Shown here piece by piece: positions 7,705 to 15,276 of a stretch of 64,000 nucleotides of DNA. How positions within the stretch are numbered: position 1 is the stretch's first letter; each line of letters begins with the position of its first letter. This DNA comes from a virus, in IMG/VR virus record IMGVR_UViG_3300047469_000312, positions 1 through 64,000 of that record; one strand, written 5' to 3'. Below the pieces are notes generated by a model that made no database searches, was not told the DNA's origin, and saw only the letters and a program-made list of their open reading frames with translations. The position numbers were made by a program, and so were the translations under genes.

Positions 7705-9834
7705 GTGTCAGAAGCGAACAACCCATTTGTACTGGCGCCTTCCCAGTACAAGCGCGATCTAAACGTCCTCGGCTATTATGTCCAGGACTGCGCGACCTAT
7801 TTGCATCAAATGACGGGGGCACCGATCGAGGACTGCACGACCTTTGTGAAAACGGAGATGCGTCCCGGCGGACAGTTTGAATTCAAGGACCCGAAGATCG
7901 TCTACCTCGAGCGTCAGGAAAACGGTGACCGGGTCCAGATGGAAGGCACGCTGCAAGCCTACCTGAATGATTCGATCCGTAACAAAGAACTGATTGCGCC
8001 GACGCTCACCACGTATTTGCATCCGGACCAGAAGCAGTCACCGCTCGTCGACTACATCGAGGGCAACGTGAAAGCACGGGGGGTGGCGAAGAAGGCAAAG
8101 TTCAAGGCGGAAATGGAAGGCGACATCGTCCTGATGCAGATCAAGGACAATGAGCAGACCAATAAGAAGCTGGCGAATAACTCGATCTCGGGTGCGCACG
8201 TTTCACCTTCGACGCCGCTGTACAATAAGACCGCTCACTCGACGCTCACCTCGAACTGTCGCTCGACCTCGGGCTTTGGTAATGCGAATAACGAGAAGTT
8301 CCTCTCGGGCAATCGCCATTACTGGTCGATCGAGATCTGCATGCAAAATATCATCTCGATTATCAACCACACGGACTATGCAGCGCAAGCTGCGGCGATG
8401 CAGAAGTTTGGCATTCGTCACCCGTCGGTCGATGAGACGATGGAATGCATCATGTACTCGACGAACTTCTATGTGCGCGACAAGTTCAAGATGAAAAAGG
8501 TGTATGACCTGGTGAAGACGCTCTCGCCCGAGCAGCGTTCCGCCTTTGTCTACACGGGTGACTTGTACCACCTGATGCGCTTTAATGACGAGGTGGTGCG
8601 TAAGTTCATCAGCAAGCTGTCGATGCTGGTGGAAGTGCCGCATCCGGAGCCGGACAGCATCTTGAAGACGGTGCAAGAAGAACACGTGCACCTGGCAGCC
8701 CAAATCTGTGAGCGCTACACCAAGGGCTTGCAGATGCATGAAATCGTCGGCGAAGCGCGCGGTATCCTGGCCTCGACGGCCAAGAACATCGGCGACGTGG
8801 GTGAAGAGTATCGGGACCTGATTGCGGCCTTCTGGGTGACGACGAATGTACCGGCCTCGCTCGCGTTCTTCCCCGACTCGATTCGTCGTTCGGCGATTAC
8901 GTCGGATACGGACTCGACCATCTTTACCGTGCAAGACTGGGTGCTCTGGCATCAGGGCTGGCTCGGTTTTGACGAGAAGTGTAATGCGGTGGCAGCGTCG
9001 ATGGTGTACCTCGCTGCGCAGACCATCATTCACGTCTTGGCGCGCATGAGTGCGAACTTTGGCATTGTGGAGAAGTACATCCACAAAGTCGCCATGAAGA
9101 ACGAATTCAAGTTCGACGTGTTTGTCGCGACCCAAGTGGCCAAGCACTACTTCGCCTTGATTGGCTGCCAGGAAGGCAACCTCTTCAAGGAGTACAAGAA
9201 GGAAATCAAGGGTGTGCACTTGAAGGCGTCGAACGCCCCGCGCTTCGTAATTAAGGAAGCCGAGAAGATGATGCTCTTTATCATGAACTCGGTCCTGAAG
9301 GGTGAGAAGATCAAGATCCACGACATCCTGAAGACGATTGCTGACATCGAGCGCCAGATCTTTACGGCGATCGGCGAAGGCGGCTATCAGTTTTTCCGGA
9401 TGGGTCAGATCAAAACGCCCGATTCGTATGCGAAGTCGGCGGATGAATCGCCGTATCAGCAGTACGTGATGTGGAATGAGGTGTTTGGTCCCAAGTACGG
9501 TATCGCCCCCCCTGTACCGTACACCTGTGTCAAGATTGCCACTGAGCTGGACACACCGACTAAGACCCGTGAGTGGTTGGAGTCGCTCGAGGATCGGGAA
9601 CTGGCAGGTCGCATGGAAGCGTACATGAAGCGAATGGGTAAGCGCTATGTGGGCTCGGTGCAATTGCCGGAACAGAATCTCCAGACTAAAGGGATTCCGA
9701 CTGAAATCCTCCAGGTGGCTGGGGTGCGTAAGATCGTCGCGGATGCTACGCGCGTGTTTTACATTATCCTCGAAACGCTGGGCATTTATCTGTCCAACGA
9801 CAAGCTGACACGTCTTGTGTCGGACTCGCACTAA
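7705..9834 (+). CDS. Family B DNA polymerase, C-terminal (palm/thumb) half of a split enzyme
   Basis: 709 aa, GTG start with AAGGAG ten bases upstream. It carries polymerase motif B as KKLANNSISG (about residues 154-163) and motif C as DTDS (401-404), which supplies metal-binding aspartates of the active site. It lacks the exonuclease motifs and motif A, which are found in the leftward gene at 53120-55093, about 43 kb away on the other strand. The two products must associate to make a replicative polymerase. The break falls between motifs A and B, near the fingers. The first 150 residues precede motif B and may include the association surface. Split family B polymerases are known in some T4 relatives; the joint location here is specific to this genome. 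Confidence 0.85.
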   Translation: MSEANNPFVLAPSQYKRDLNVLGYYVQDCATYLHQMTGAPIEDCTTFVKTEMRPGGQFEFKDPKIVYLERQENGDRVQMEGTLQAYLNDSIRNKELIAPTLTTYLHPDQKQSPLVDYIEGNVKARGVAKKAKFKAEMEGDIVLMQIKDNEQTNKKLANNSISGAHVSPSTPLYNKTAHSTLTSNCRSTSGFGNANNEKFLSGNRHYWSIEICMQNIISIINHTDYAAQAAAMQKFGIRHPSVDETMECIMYSTNFYVRDKFKMKKVYDLVKTLSPEQRSAFVYTGDLYHLMRFNDEVVRKFISKLSMLVEVPHPEPDSILKTVQEEHVHLAAQICERYTKGLQMHEIVGEARGILASTAKNIGDVGEEYRDLIAAFWVTTNVPASLAFFPDSIRRSAITSDTDSTIFTVQDWVLWHQGWLGFDEKCNAVAASMVYLAAQTIIHVLARMSANFGIVEKYIHKVAMKNEFKFDVFVATQVAKHYFALIGCQEGNLFKEYKKEIKGVHLKASNAPRFVIKEAEKMMLFIMNSVLKGEKIKIHDILKTIADIERQIFTAIGEGGYQFFRMGQIKTPDSYAKSADESPYQQYVMWNEVFGPKYGIAPPVPYTCVKIATELDTPTKTREWLESLEDRELAGRMEAYMKRMGKRYVGSVQLPEQNLQTKGIPTEILQVAGVRKIVADATRVFYIILETLGIYLSNDKLTRLVSDSH

Positions 9835-9842
9835 GGTCTCAG

Positions 9843-10004
9843 TCAGGTAAGCAGAAAGCAGGACATTCACGTCGGCTTACCTGATCCACTTGGTGCACCC
9901 TTACCCTATCTAGCTGTCTGGGCGAGCACCTCTCTCACTGTTAATTGGAGAGGGGTGCAAAAGATCACCGACCGCGTCCTGTACCGGGCGAGGTGGGTGA
10001 TCGA
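9843..10004 (+). ncRNA. Three consecutive strong hairpins after the polymerase gene
   Basis: A perfect 10-bp stem TCAGGTAAGC/GCTTACCTGA (9843-9852 with 9875-9884), then an 11-bp stem from GCACCTCTC to GAGAGGGGTGC (about 9926-9958), then GATCACC/GGTGATC (about 9964-10004). No T-tract follows. The 11-mer GGGTGCAAAAG at 9953-9963 also occurs at 3150-3160 in the terminator of the first non-coding region. This may be a processed RNA, a stabilising 3' end or a terminator array. Confidence 0.5.
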
Positions 10005-10092
10005 CCCCATATGCCGTTAAATAGTGCATCGTTATGAGTGGGGTTTCGGGCCACTCGAGAAAAGGAAACAATAGGCTACTTTTGGGGTTATA

Positions 10093-10374
10093 ATGTCCGC
10101 AACACAGTTGGAGACCAGTCACATCGCGATCATGGTGAAAATGGTCGAGGAAGGTCCTTTGCATAAAGACGATGTCGAGGACAAACTCGCCGTGAATACC
10201 CTGGTACGCGACGGGTATCTATCAAAAATCGTTTACGCAGGCGATGATGGTTTTATCGCTGCCACTTACTCGGGACAGCAGCTGTATTGCAAGAAGATTG
10301 TGGGCGTGGACATCTTGCGTTTGGCAGTTCAAGAGCGCAAGAAGCGCGGGGTCATTACTCGTTGTACCAAGTAA
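10093..10374 (+). CDS. Small unknown protein, possibly DNA-binding
   Basis: 93 aa, ATG at 10093 preceded by TTTTGGGGTT. The order of a helical N-terminal half (HIAIMVKMVEEGPLHKDDVEDKL), a turn and a beta-hairpin (VYAGDDGFIAATYSGQQLY) resembles a winged-helix arrangement, but no family is recognised. The C-terminus is basic. The transcript is closed by the CATA-hairpin-TATG element at 10387-10427. Function unknown. Confidence 0.6.
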   Translation: MSATQLETSHIAIMVKMVEEGPLHKDDVEDKLAVNTLVRDGYLSKIVYAGDDGFIAATYSGQQLYCKKIVGVDILRLAVQERKKRGVITRCTK

Positions 10375-10386
10375 CGGCAGCGACGT

Positions 10387-10427
10387 CATAGGAGCCAGGG
10401 GCGTCCCTGGCTCCTGTGGCTTTTATG
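10387..10427. terminator. CATA-hairpin-TATG element between convergent genes
   Basis: CATA (10387-10390), a 10-bp stem GGAGCCAGGG/CCCTGGCTCC (10391-10414), and TATG (10424-10427) after TTT. It lies between the rightward 10093 gene and the leftward 10431 gene and can end transcription from both sides. Confidence 0.7.
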
Positions 10428-10430
10428 CCC

Positions 10431-11567
10431 TTAAGTCGGCGTAGCTTGCACGGTCCCGCTGCGTTGGCGAATCTTCTCGACCAGCTCATCGATTTCCGTA
10501 TTGACGTCGTACAACACATCACCCGTCAGTACACTTGAGAAGTAAGCGCCTGAGCGGTACTGGCGCACGGCCTGCATCAGGATGTTTAACTGTTGCTGGT
10601 TGCGGATATTGGCACCGCCCTGGTTACCGCCTTCGGTGAGATCCACCATCACATCCAGCGCCGGGAAGCGCGACAAAGCCAAGGCCCATTCCACTTGTCG
10701 GGTGGGGGCCATCTCTGGAATCGCCAGGGCCTCATCCAGATTGTCTTTGCTCACGCACGGAATACTGCGCAGCACCCCCGTAAAGTCCTGGCCCACTGCT
10801 TGCAGATTCGTGAGGATGGTGGTGTGCACGGCATTGAGCTTTTGGCTGAAGTCCGTGATGTAGAAGGAATGGGGTTTACCTTCGCCCATCGGGGCACCAT
10901 GCAGCAGATTCCAGATCCGGTTCAGGATCACATAGTCCAGATGCGTGTAGAGCATATTGGGCAACACGTGCATGTGGACAAACTGCTGGATAGTGCGACC
11001 GGGCTCTCCAGTGCGCACCGTATAGGCATCTTCCTGTAGGCGAAACGCCCGGTATTGAACCGCCAGCATCGGGATATTGATCGCGATCACAGCGATGCCT
11101 TCTTCCGAACCGGTCTTCTTACCATCGGGGAGATTGAGCATCAAATCACTGCGCGGATGCCGCAACACCCGGATAGCCTGTACGTGCTCCCAGTTACGGG
11201 TGGCGTCGACGGGATCGAACTCAGCATTTTCGGCAATCAAGACTTCGGTGCAACCCGGCCCATAGAACACCCCGGAAAACACGTGACCCTTGGAAATCGA
11301 CGAAGTCATTTTTAACGCCATGCCAAGATTCAATGACAGTGCGTCCACGATTGCGTAGTAACGATCGAGGCTCAGGGCTTTAGGTGTGCTGATGGATTGC
11401 AGCAAACGAATCAGGAAGTGCTCCGATTCGACTGCCATGGAATGCGAGTGATAGAACTCCACGACCTTTTTGAGGTTGTGTTTGAGTCCCTCTTTGGCGT
11501 AATGCCAATTTGCTGCGTACATGGTGGGCAGATTCACACCAGGCAACAAATTAAAAAGGCCGTGCAT
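10431..11567 (-). CDS. Unknown protein, probably virion-associated
   Basis: 378 aa, leftward, ATG start. No enzymatic motif. The N-terminal two thirds are helical with short hydrophobic stretches. The middle contains a beta-rich part (GVFYGPGCTEVLIAENAEF) and the C-terminus is helical and acidic. It is the only leftward gene between 860 and 28500 and stands opposite the early-type promoter at 11578. A role in the particle is inferred from its length and orientation and is not shown by any motif. Confidence 0.6.
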   Translation of the reverse strand: MHGLFNLLPGVNLPTMYAANWHYAKEGLKHNLKKVVEFYHSHSMAVESEHFLIRLLQSISTPKALSLDRYYAIVDALSLNLGMALKMTSSISKGHVFSGVFYGPGCTEVLIAENAEFDPVDATRNWEHVQAIRVLRHPRSDLMLNLPDGKKTGSEEGIAVIAINIPMLAVQYRAFRLQEDAYTVRTGEPGRTIQQFVHMHVLPNMLYTHLDYVILNRIWNLLHGAPMGEGKPHSFYITDFSQKLNAVHTTILTNLQAVGQDFTGVLRSIPCVSKDNLDEALAIPEMAPTRQVEWALALSRFPALDVMVDLTEGGNQGGANIRNQQQLNILMQAVRQYRSGAYFSSVLTGDVLYDVNTEIDELVEKIRQRSGTVQATPT

Positions 11568-11577
11568 AGAAACGTCC

Positions 11578-11585
11578 TATATTAG
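11578..11585 (+). promoter_or_regulatory. Early-type promoter TATATTAG
   Basis: TATATTAG, one of the two accepted forms of the phiKZ early motif TATATTA(C/G), 28 nt before the first gene of the 11614-15246 operon. It overlaps the upstream region of the leftward gene ending at 11567. Confidence 0.6.
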
Positions 11586-11613
11586 TCAGATAAGCATACG
11601 ATGAGGCCAGCAG

Positions 11614-11790
11614 ATGTTCGGGGTGAATGTAGTCAAACGCACGACGATAAAGAATCGTGTCAGGATTCGTAATACCAACGCCAGTGGCAATTCGCAGACG
11701 ATTAGCGGGTATCGGCGCGGCGCACTGGATCGCCAGATTGCTGCCCAAGTGGCTTTGCGCCGCTGGGTGTTTGAAGGAATAGTTTCATGA
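11614..11790 (+). CDS. Very small basic protein heading the 11614-15246 operon
   Basis: 58 aa, ATG at 11614 with GAGG seven bases upstream. It is strongly basic (many Arg and Lys, including VVKRTTIKNRVRIR) and ends in a helix (QIAAQVALRRWVFEGI). The TGA stop overlaps the next gene's ATG as ATGA, a strong sign of coupled translation. It directly follows the TATATTAG promoter. The basic composition suggests nucleic-acid binding, but nothing more can be said. An opposite-strand frame here starts with TTG and has no ribosome-binding site. Confidence 0.65.
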   Translation: MFGVNVVKRTTIKNRVRIRNTNASGNSQTISGYRRGALDRQIAAQVALRRWVFEGIVS

Positions 11791-12038
11791 CCGCCATTGT
11801 CGACGATGATGACTTGCGTGCGATTCATGCAGCGACAAGCCAGCAGCGGATTCTGATGGTCTCGCATGGTACCAGCGCCACCGTCACGAAAGCCATTATC
11901 GAAGTGTTGGCCAATAGCAGCTACGTCTGCGCTGAGACCGAACCGGTGCCGAAGAGCAACATCTTTGACACCCAGTATAGTCGTCAGCGCGAGTGGTGGA
12001 ATACCCCCAAGAAAGAACGCCGGAGAAAACGCAAATGA
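11787..12038 (+). CDS. Small unknown protein with basic C-terminal WWN tail
   Basis: 83 aa, coupled to the preceding gene by ATGA. The body is acidic and alpha/beta; the C-terminus is very basic, with REWWN followed by TPKKERRRKRK. A similar SRQWWN tail occurs in the 12576 product, encoded by a partly repeated DNA segment (AGTCGTCAG and TGGTGGAAT). Overlaps the next gene by four bases. Function unknown. Confidence 0.65.
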   Translation: MTAIVDDDDLRAIHAATSQQRILMVSHGTSATVTKAIIEVLANSSYVCAETEPVPKSNIFDTQYSRQREWWNTPKKERRRKRK

Positions 12039-12391
12039 ATTTCGATCAAACACGGGAAACCGTGGAGCCGGATAACCTCATCGCCAGTGTTGGGATTATC
12101 CGTGGCTGGACCAGTTTCATTCGTCAGCACCCGGAGGTCTTCGATGAGAAAGACATCAGCGCCGAACCCTACATGTCGCGCGCCTGCGCGCTGCTGATCG
12201 ATTCGTTTCAAGGCACGCCGAATGCGAACACCAGCATCTACACGTGCGATGTCGCCGACACGGAACTGGTCGCGAAGATCCGTACCTATTTCTCGTTTGC
12301 CATGTCGCGTGGCTCGGCGCGCGATCGCGGTGTCCCCACGGCGCTCGAGAACATCATCTTGAAGCTCCCCAGCATCCTTACCACGACATGA
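12035..12391 (+). CDS. Small unknown protein
   Basis: 118 aa, ATG overlapping the preceding stop (ATGA). Helical and acidic, without cysteine motifs. An upstream in-frame GTG at 11993 lies within the preceding gene and has no advantage. The end overlaps the following membrane-protein gene as ATGA. Function unknown. Confidence 0.68.
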   Translation: MNFDQTRETVEPDNLIASVGIIRGWTSFIRQHPEVFDEKDISAEPYMSRACALLIDSFQGTPNANTSIYTCDVADTELVAKIRTYFSFAMSRGSARDRGVPTALENIILKLPSILTTT

Positions 12392-12567
12392 TCTCCTTTC
12401 ACTCTTACTGGCTACCGATCTGGGTGACAGTCCTCTGTGTGGGTCTGCCCGCACTGGGCCTCGCCACACCTGAGCGGGTGCCGTTCCAAAGCATCGCCGC
12501 CGCGGCTTTTCTGGTGATCGGCGTTCTGCTCTCCGGTGCAGCCTGGTTGATGTGGTATTTGTTCTAG
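12388..12567 (+). CDS. Small two-span membrane protein
   Basis: 59 aa, ATG overlapping the preceding stop as ATGA. Two hydrophobic segments (WLPIWVTVLCVGLPALGL and AAAAFLVIGVLLSGAAWLMW) joined by a short polar loop occupy nearly the whole protein. A holin or other inner-membrane role is possible, but the endolysin gene is 34 kb away and the operon looks early, so host-membrane modulation is equally likely. Function not assigned. Confidence 0.68.
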   Translation: MISFHSYWLPIWVTVLCVGLPALGLATPERVPFQSIAAAAFLVIGVLLSGAAWLMWYLF

Positions 12568-12575
12568 GAGGCGTG

Positions 12576-12755
12576 ATGAGCGTCAAGCGCATTCTCAACC
12601 AACTCTTTCCGCCAGATCCGAATCCACCCACGGAAGAAGAGCTGGAGTTTATGGCAGCGCCATTGTCCGCCGCAGAACAACGTCAAGAAGACCGAGAGCG
12701 GCAGGCTAAGCGCACGAAGAACCAACGCAGTCGTCAGTGGTGGAATCATCGGTGA
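12576..12755 (+). CDS. Very small basic protein with WWN tail
   Basis: 59 aa, ATG at 12576 with TAGGAGGCGTG upstream, an excellent ribosome-binding site that overlaps the preceding stop. A proline-rich, acidic N-terminal half is followed by a helical basic half (QRQEDRERQAKRTKNQ) and the SRQWWNHR terminus shared in kind with the 11787 product. Function unknown. Confidence 0.62.
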   Translation: MSVKRILNQLFPPDPNPPTEEELEFMAAPLSAAEQRQEDRERQAKRTKNQRSRQWWNHR

Positions 12756-12761
12756 ACGAGC

Positions 12762-12986
12762 ATGGCCAAGCGTCAGAACAAATCATGGGCGCCGTCATGG
12801 CGACAGGAACAAGAGCGCGGCGCTCGCGCGATCCAGCATCAGTTTGGGCGGATCGTCCATAGCGCCCAACGGGGTGGTGAAGCCTGGACTGTCGAGGAAG
12901 CAGCGAATCGCCTAGCAGAAGTGCGCGCTGCACTCGAAGAAGCCGAAGCCACATTAGCACGATACCAAGAACGAGAAGCAGCATGA
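12762..12986 (+). CDS. Small helical protein
   Basis: 74 aa, ATG at 12762. The N-terminal half is basic (MAKRQNKSWAPSWRQ); the C-terminal half is a single long helix with heptad-like pattern (NRLAEVRAALEEAEATLARY), probably a coiled coil. Its stop overlaps the next start as ATGA. Function unknown. Confidence 0.65.
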   Translation: MAKRQNKSWAPSWRQEQERGARAIQHQFGRIVHSAQRGGEAWTVEEAANRLAEVRAALEEAEATLARYQEREAA

Positions 12987-13267
12987 GCAACGAGACCCAG
13001 CCCCACCCCACGCCTGCCGAGATCGCGAGGGCAGCGATCGTGCAGCGCCTGGAAGCCCAGCGCGATAAACTGGACGCCGCTATTATCGCCGGATTCAATC
13101 GTAAGCATCCGCAAAGCACGGAGCGTCACTGGCCGGAAGACTTCGCGCATGAAAACGGCATGTACGAATGTATCTGCCTGCATTGCCGTCATCACTTCTT
13201 GGGCTACAAGCGCCGCCTGTGTTGTAAGGTCTGTGCGACGGCGCCTGAGGAGACGAAAAGTGAATAA
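12983..13267 (+). CDS. Small zinc-ribbon protein
   Basis: 94 aa, coupled by ATGA. The C-terminal half holds two CxxC-type pairs (CICLHC and CCKVC) either side of the basic segment RHHFLGYKRRL, consistent with a treble-clef or zinc-ribbon fold. The N-terminal half is a helix that follows a proline-rich lead. Small zinc-finger proteins of this kind are common in large phages and usually of unknown role. Confidence 0.68.
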   Translation: MSNETQPHPTPAEIARAAIVQRLEAQRDKLDAAIIAGFNRKHPQSTERHWPEDFAHENGMYECICLHCRHHFLGYKRRLCCKVCATAPEETKSE

Positions 13268-13529
13268 CATCAACTGGTGGTCGGTGTTTCGCGACGTCTA
13301 CTCGTTGTTGTGGATCGTCAGCGCCTGGGGTACGCGGGCTTACTTCCAGGGCCAGCAAGTGCCCGTCACCACGAAAAGCATCGTCACGCAGGGTGTCGAT
13401 GAGTACGTGCTGAAGCGCACTGTCTATCAGTATCCGGACGACAAGTGGTATTGGCGCGAGCGCGGTGCGGTCGCACTCTTCTTTGTGTTGGCGATCCCGC
13501 CGGTCGTCGCCTGGTTCGAGGGGTTGTAG
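13260..13529 (+). CDS. Small membrane-anchored protein (GTG start)
   Basis: 89 aa, GTG at 13260 within the end of the preceding gene, with GAGGAGA upstream. A moderately hydrophobic N-terminus (VYSLLWIVSAWG), a polar middle part and a C-terminal transmembrane segment (GAVALFFVLAIPPVVAWF). The stop is immediately followed by the start of the next gene. Function unknown. Confidence 0.62.
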   Translation: MNNINWWSVFRDVYSLLWIVSAWGTRAYFQGQQVPVTTKSIVTQGVDEYVLKRTVYQYPDDKWYWRERGAVALFFVLAIPPVVAWFEGL

Positions 13530-13838
13530 ATGGCTAAGTTCGAACGCACCAAGCCCCACATCAACGTGGGCACGATCGCTCACTATAGTCCAGGCAGTAC
13601 TCGCAGCCGGGCTCGCATGCTGATGCAACTGGCCGCGCTGAACGCAGTTGTCGCGTCACAAGACACCAGTAGTGTAGCGCTGTACGGTAACGAGAGCACG
13701 GGACCTAAGACATACACCAACATGAACCAAGGTCCGATGCAGGATTATCGGACGCGCGATGAACGTCGGGGCAAGAAGAAGCGCCGGAATGGACCGAAAT
13801 CCGGTTCACGCTATAAGAAAGGGAGGTGGTGGGAATGA
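13530..13838 (+). CDS. Small protein with EF-Tu N-terminal mimic and basic WWE tail
   Basis: 102 aa. Residues 3-18 read KFERTKPHINVGTIAH. Bacterial EF-Tu begins (A/S)KEKFERTKPHVNVGTIGH, so 14 of 16 positions are identical. After this the GTP-binding P-loop is not kept: EF-Tu continues VDHGKTTL, whereas this protein has YSPGSTRS. The rest has no EF-Tu similarity; the C-terminal third is very basic (RGKKKRRNGPKSGSRYKKGRWWE). It is therefore not a truncated GTPase but a small protein carrying only the EF-Tu N-terminal strand. The WWE codons also provide the GGAGGTGGTGGGA ribosome-binding region of the next gene, which it overlaps. Function unknown; decoy or ribosome/EF-Tu-related roles are speculation. 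Confidence 0.72.
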   Translation: MAKFERTKPHINVGTIAHYSPGSTRSRARMLMQLAALNAVVASQDTSSVALYGNESTGPKTYTNMNQGPMQDYRTRDERRGKKKRRNGPKSGSRYKKGRWWE

Positions 13839-14611
13839 CCGATTCGGAACAGTCTGACTTCTATCGCTCAATCGTGCAGGAATACGGCGATGGGATTGTG
13901 GCGATCGTTGATCATGTCCAGCAACAACTCCGTGCGCCGATCGATCAATCTGTCAGTCACGTCGACATTGAGCTGGGCGGTCAAGTTGTAATGCGACTGA
14001 GTTCTCACGAGAAGGGCGCATGGCGTGATCCGTTCATAATGCAATCGCCAGGCAAGACGCCTTTTGTGATCGAAGCTTACAGTGTGCGGCCTGTTCAGGG
14101 GATGGAAAAGCACCTGCTCCTAGTTGAGACTAAGGTAGAGTACCGGTCGGGTCTGGACGTCTCCGATCTCCAGGTCGCACTCGACACCCCCTTGCATGCG
14201 CTTGATCCCGCGGATGAGAAGATCGTCAAGGATATTCTCAAGGCCGTGGTGGAAGCAGACGGGGATGGAATGCTGCGCCGCCTGGATCGAAAGGATCTCC
14301 CCATCCTCTATATTGACGAGCACATGCTGATTCGGAATCACGTCACGCATCTGCTTAGGCAATCGGATCTACCCATTATCGTGGTCGCGACTCAGGATGA
14401 ACTGAAGTCAGAACTACGGGGGCGTGGGGTGAGTGAGCGCGACATCCTGGAAAAACTTACTGGGATGGTGCATCCCATGAGAAGTGACGTCGAGCCATTG
14501 GGCTTGGCAGAAGTTGTACACGCTATGCCCGCATTCGAGGTGAATAACCCTGGGAAAAGCTCCCGGCGGCCCGCCTTGCCCAAGAACAGAAAACGCGATC
14601 GGTGGAACTGA
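13835..14611 (+). CDS. Unknown protein with basic C-terminal tail
   Basis: 258 aa. The ATG at 13835 is preferred over a GTG nine bases earlier because of the GGGAGGTGG spacing. It has an acidic alpha/beta body with a central VETKVEYRSGLDVSDLQVAL strand-helix part and a conserved-looking LPILYIDEHMLIRNHVTHLL segment. It ends PKNRKRDRWN, again a basic tail with tryptophan. No recognised family; no membrane segment. The stop overlaps the next start (TGATG). Confidence 0.68.
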   Translation: MTDSEQSDFYRSIVQEYGDGIVAIVDHVQQQLRAPIDQSVSHVDIELGGQVVMRLSSHEKGAWRDPFIMQSPGKTPFVIEAYSVRPVQGMEKHLLLVETKVEYRSGLDVSDLQVALDTPLHALDPADEKIVKDILKAVVEADGDGMLRRLDRKDLPILYIDEHMLIRNHVTHLLRQSDLPIIVVATQDELKSELRGRGVSERDILEKLTGMVHPMRSDVEPLGLAEVVHAMPAFEVNNPGKSSRRPALPKNRKRDRWN

Positions 14612-15246
14612 TGATGGATGTTAAGGTAGAGAGCGAGGCTGTGCTGCCCGTCTCGGAAGAAGAAGCTGCACGACTGGCAGAGATCCAAGAGGGTCTCATG
14701 GTCGAACAAGCCATGCAGGAACAAGCCGAAGCCGAACCGCGCAAAAGCGTGCCGGTGCTCGACGACGTGATGAACGCCGATGAACTGGAACAGATCACGC
14801 TGGAAGGCCTGGCAGCCAATCCGGAACAAACCCCGGAAGAGCAAGCCAAGTCGCTCGAGATGGCCCAGCAGCAAGAAGCCTACATGAACTACCTGAAGCA
14901 GCAGCACTTCTGGCAGTTCATGGCTCACCGTCCGCAACCGGCGAGCGCGCGCACCTGTGAATGGGGCTTGGTCAAGTACTTGCTCATCTGTCACGAGAAG
15001 GCCGAGTTCGATCATCAACCGGAAATCGCGGCGCTCTTCGACGGCCAGTGGTACCACGGCATCATGACCGGCAATATCGCGGTGTACCGTCAAGACGACG
15101 GCCAAGTTAAGGTGGCACTGAAGCGCCCCTATATTGGGGTCACCACCAACGTCCAGTACACCGACGCAGAGCTCGCCGCCCAGAAGCTCCAGCAACACAA
15201 AGCGATGCCGCGCAAGCAGCGTCGCCAGGCAGAATTGGCGAAGTAA
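14611..15246 (+). CDS. Unknown protein, last of the operon
   Basis: 211 aa from the ATG at 14611, which overlaps the preceding stop (an adjacent ATG at 14614 is equally possible). The first 110 residues are strongly acidic and helical, rich in Gln, Glu and Ala. The second half is a compact alpha/beta part (FDGQWYHGIMTGNIAVYRQD) and the C-terminus is basic and helical. No recognised family. Two hairpins follow at 15277-15329. Confidence 0.66.
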   Translation: MMDVKVESEAVLPVSEEEAARLAEIQEGLMVEQAMQEQAEAEPRKSVPVLDDVMNADELEQITLEGLAANPEQTPEEQAKSLEMAQQQEAYMNYLKQQHFWQFMAHRPQPASARTCEWGLVKYLLICHEKAEFDHQPEIAALFDGQWYHGIMTGNIAVYRQDDGQVKVALKRPYIGVTTNVQYTDAELAAQKLQQHKAMPRKQRRQAELAK

Positions 15247-15276
15247 ATTCTTACTGCGATAATGCCTATGGTATAG

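Noticed and set aside
8203-9870. Very long leftward open frame opposite the polymerase half
   Set aside because: It is the mirror of a GC-rich, codon-biased gene: composition rich in Arg, His and Val and no motif. The same applies to the long leftward frames opposite 15501-17411, 17577-19046, 29385-30602 and 45337-46884.
2500-10092. tRNA genes in the non-coding gaps
   Set aside because: Reading the gaps for a cloverleaf with a T-loop consensus and acceptor pairing gave no acceptable candidate.
11551-11748. Leftward 65-codon frame overlapping the start of the 10431-11567 gene
   Set aside because: It needs a TTG start without a ribosome-binding site, and the same interval holds a better supported rightward 58-codon gene coupled to its downstream neighbour.
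12388-12567. Holin for the endolysin
   Set aside because: Two membrane spans fit, but it is in an early-type operon 34 kb from the endolysin gene. No positive evidence.
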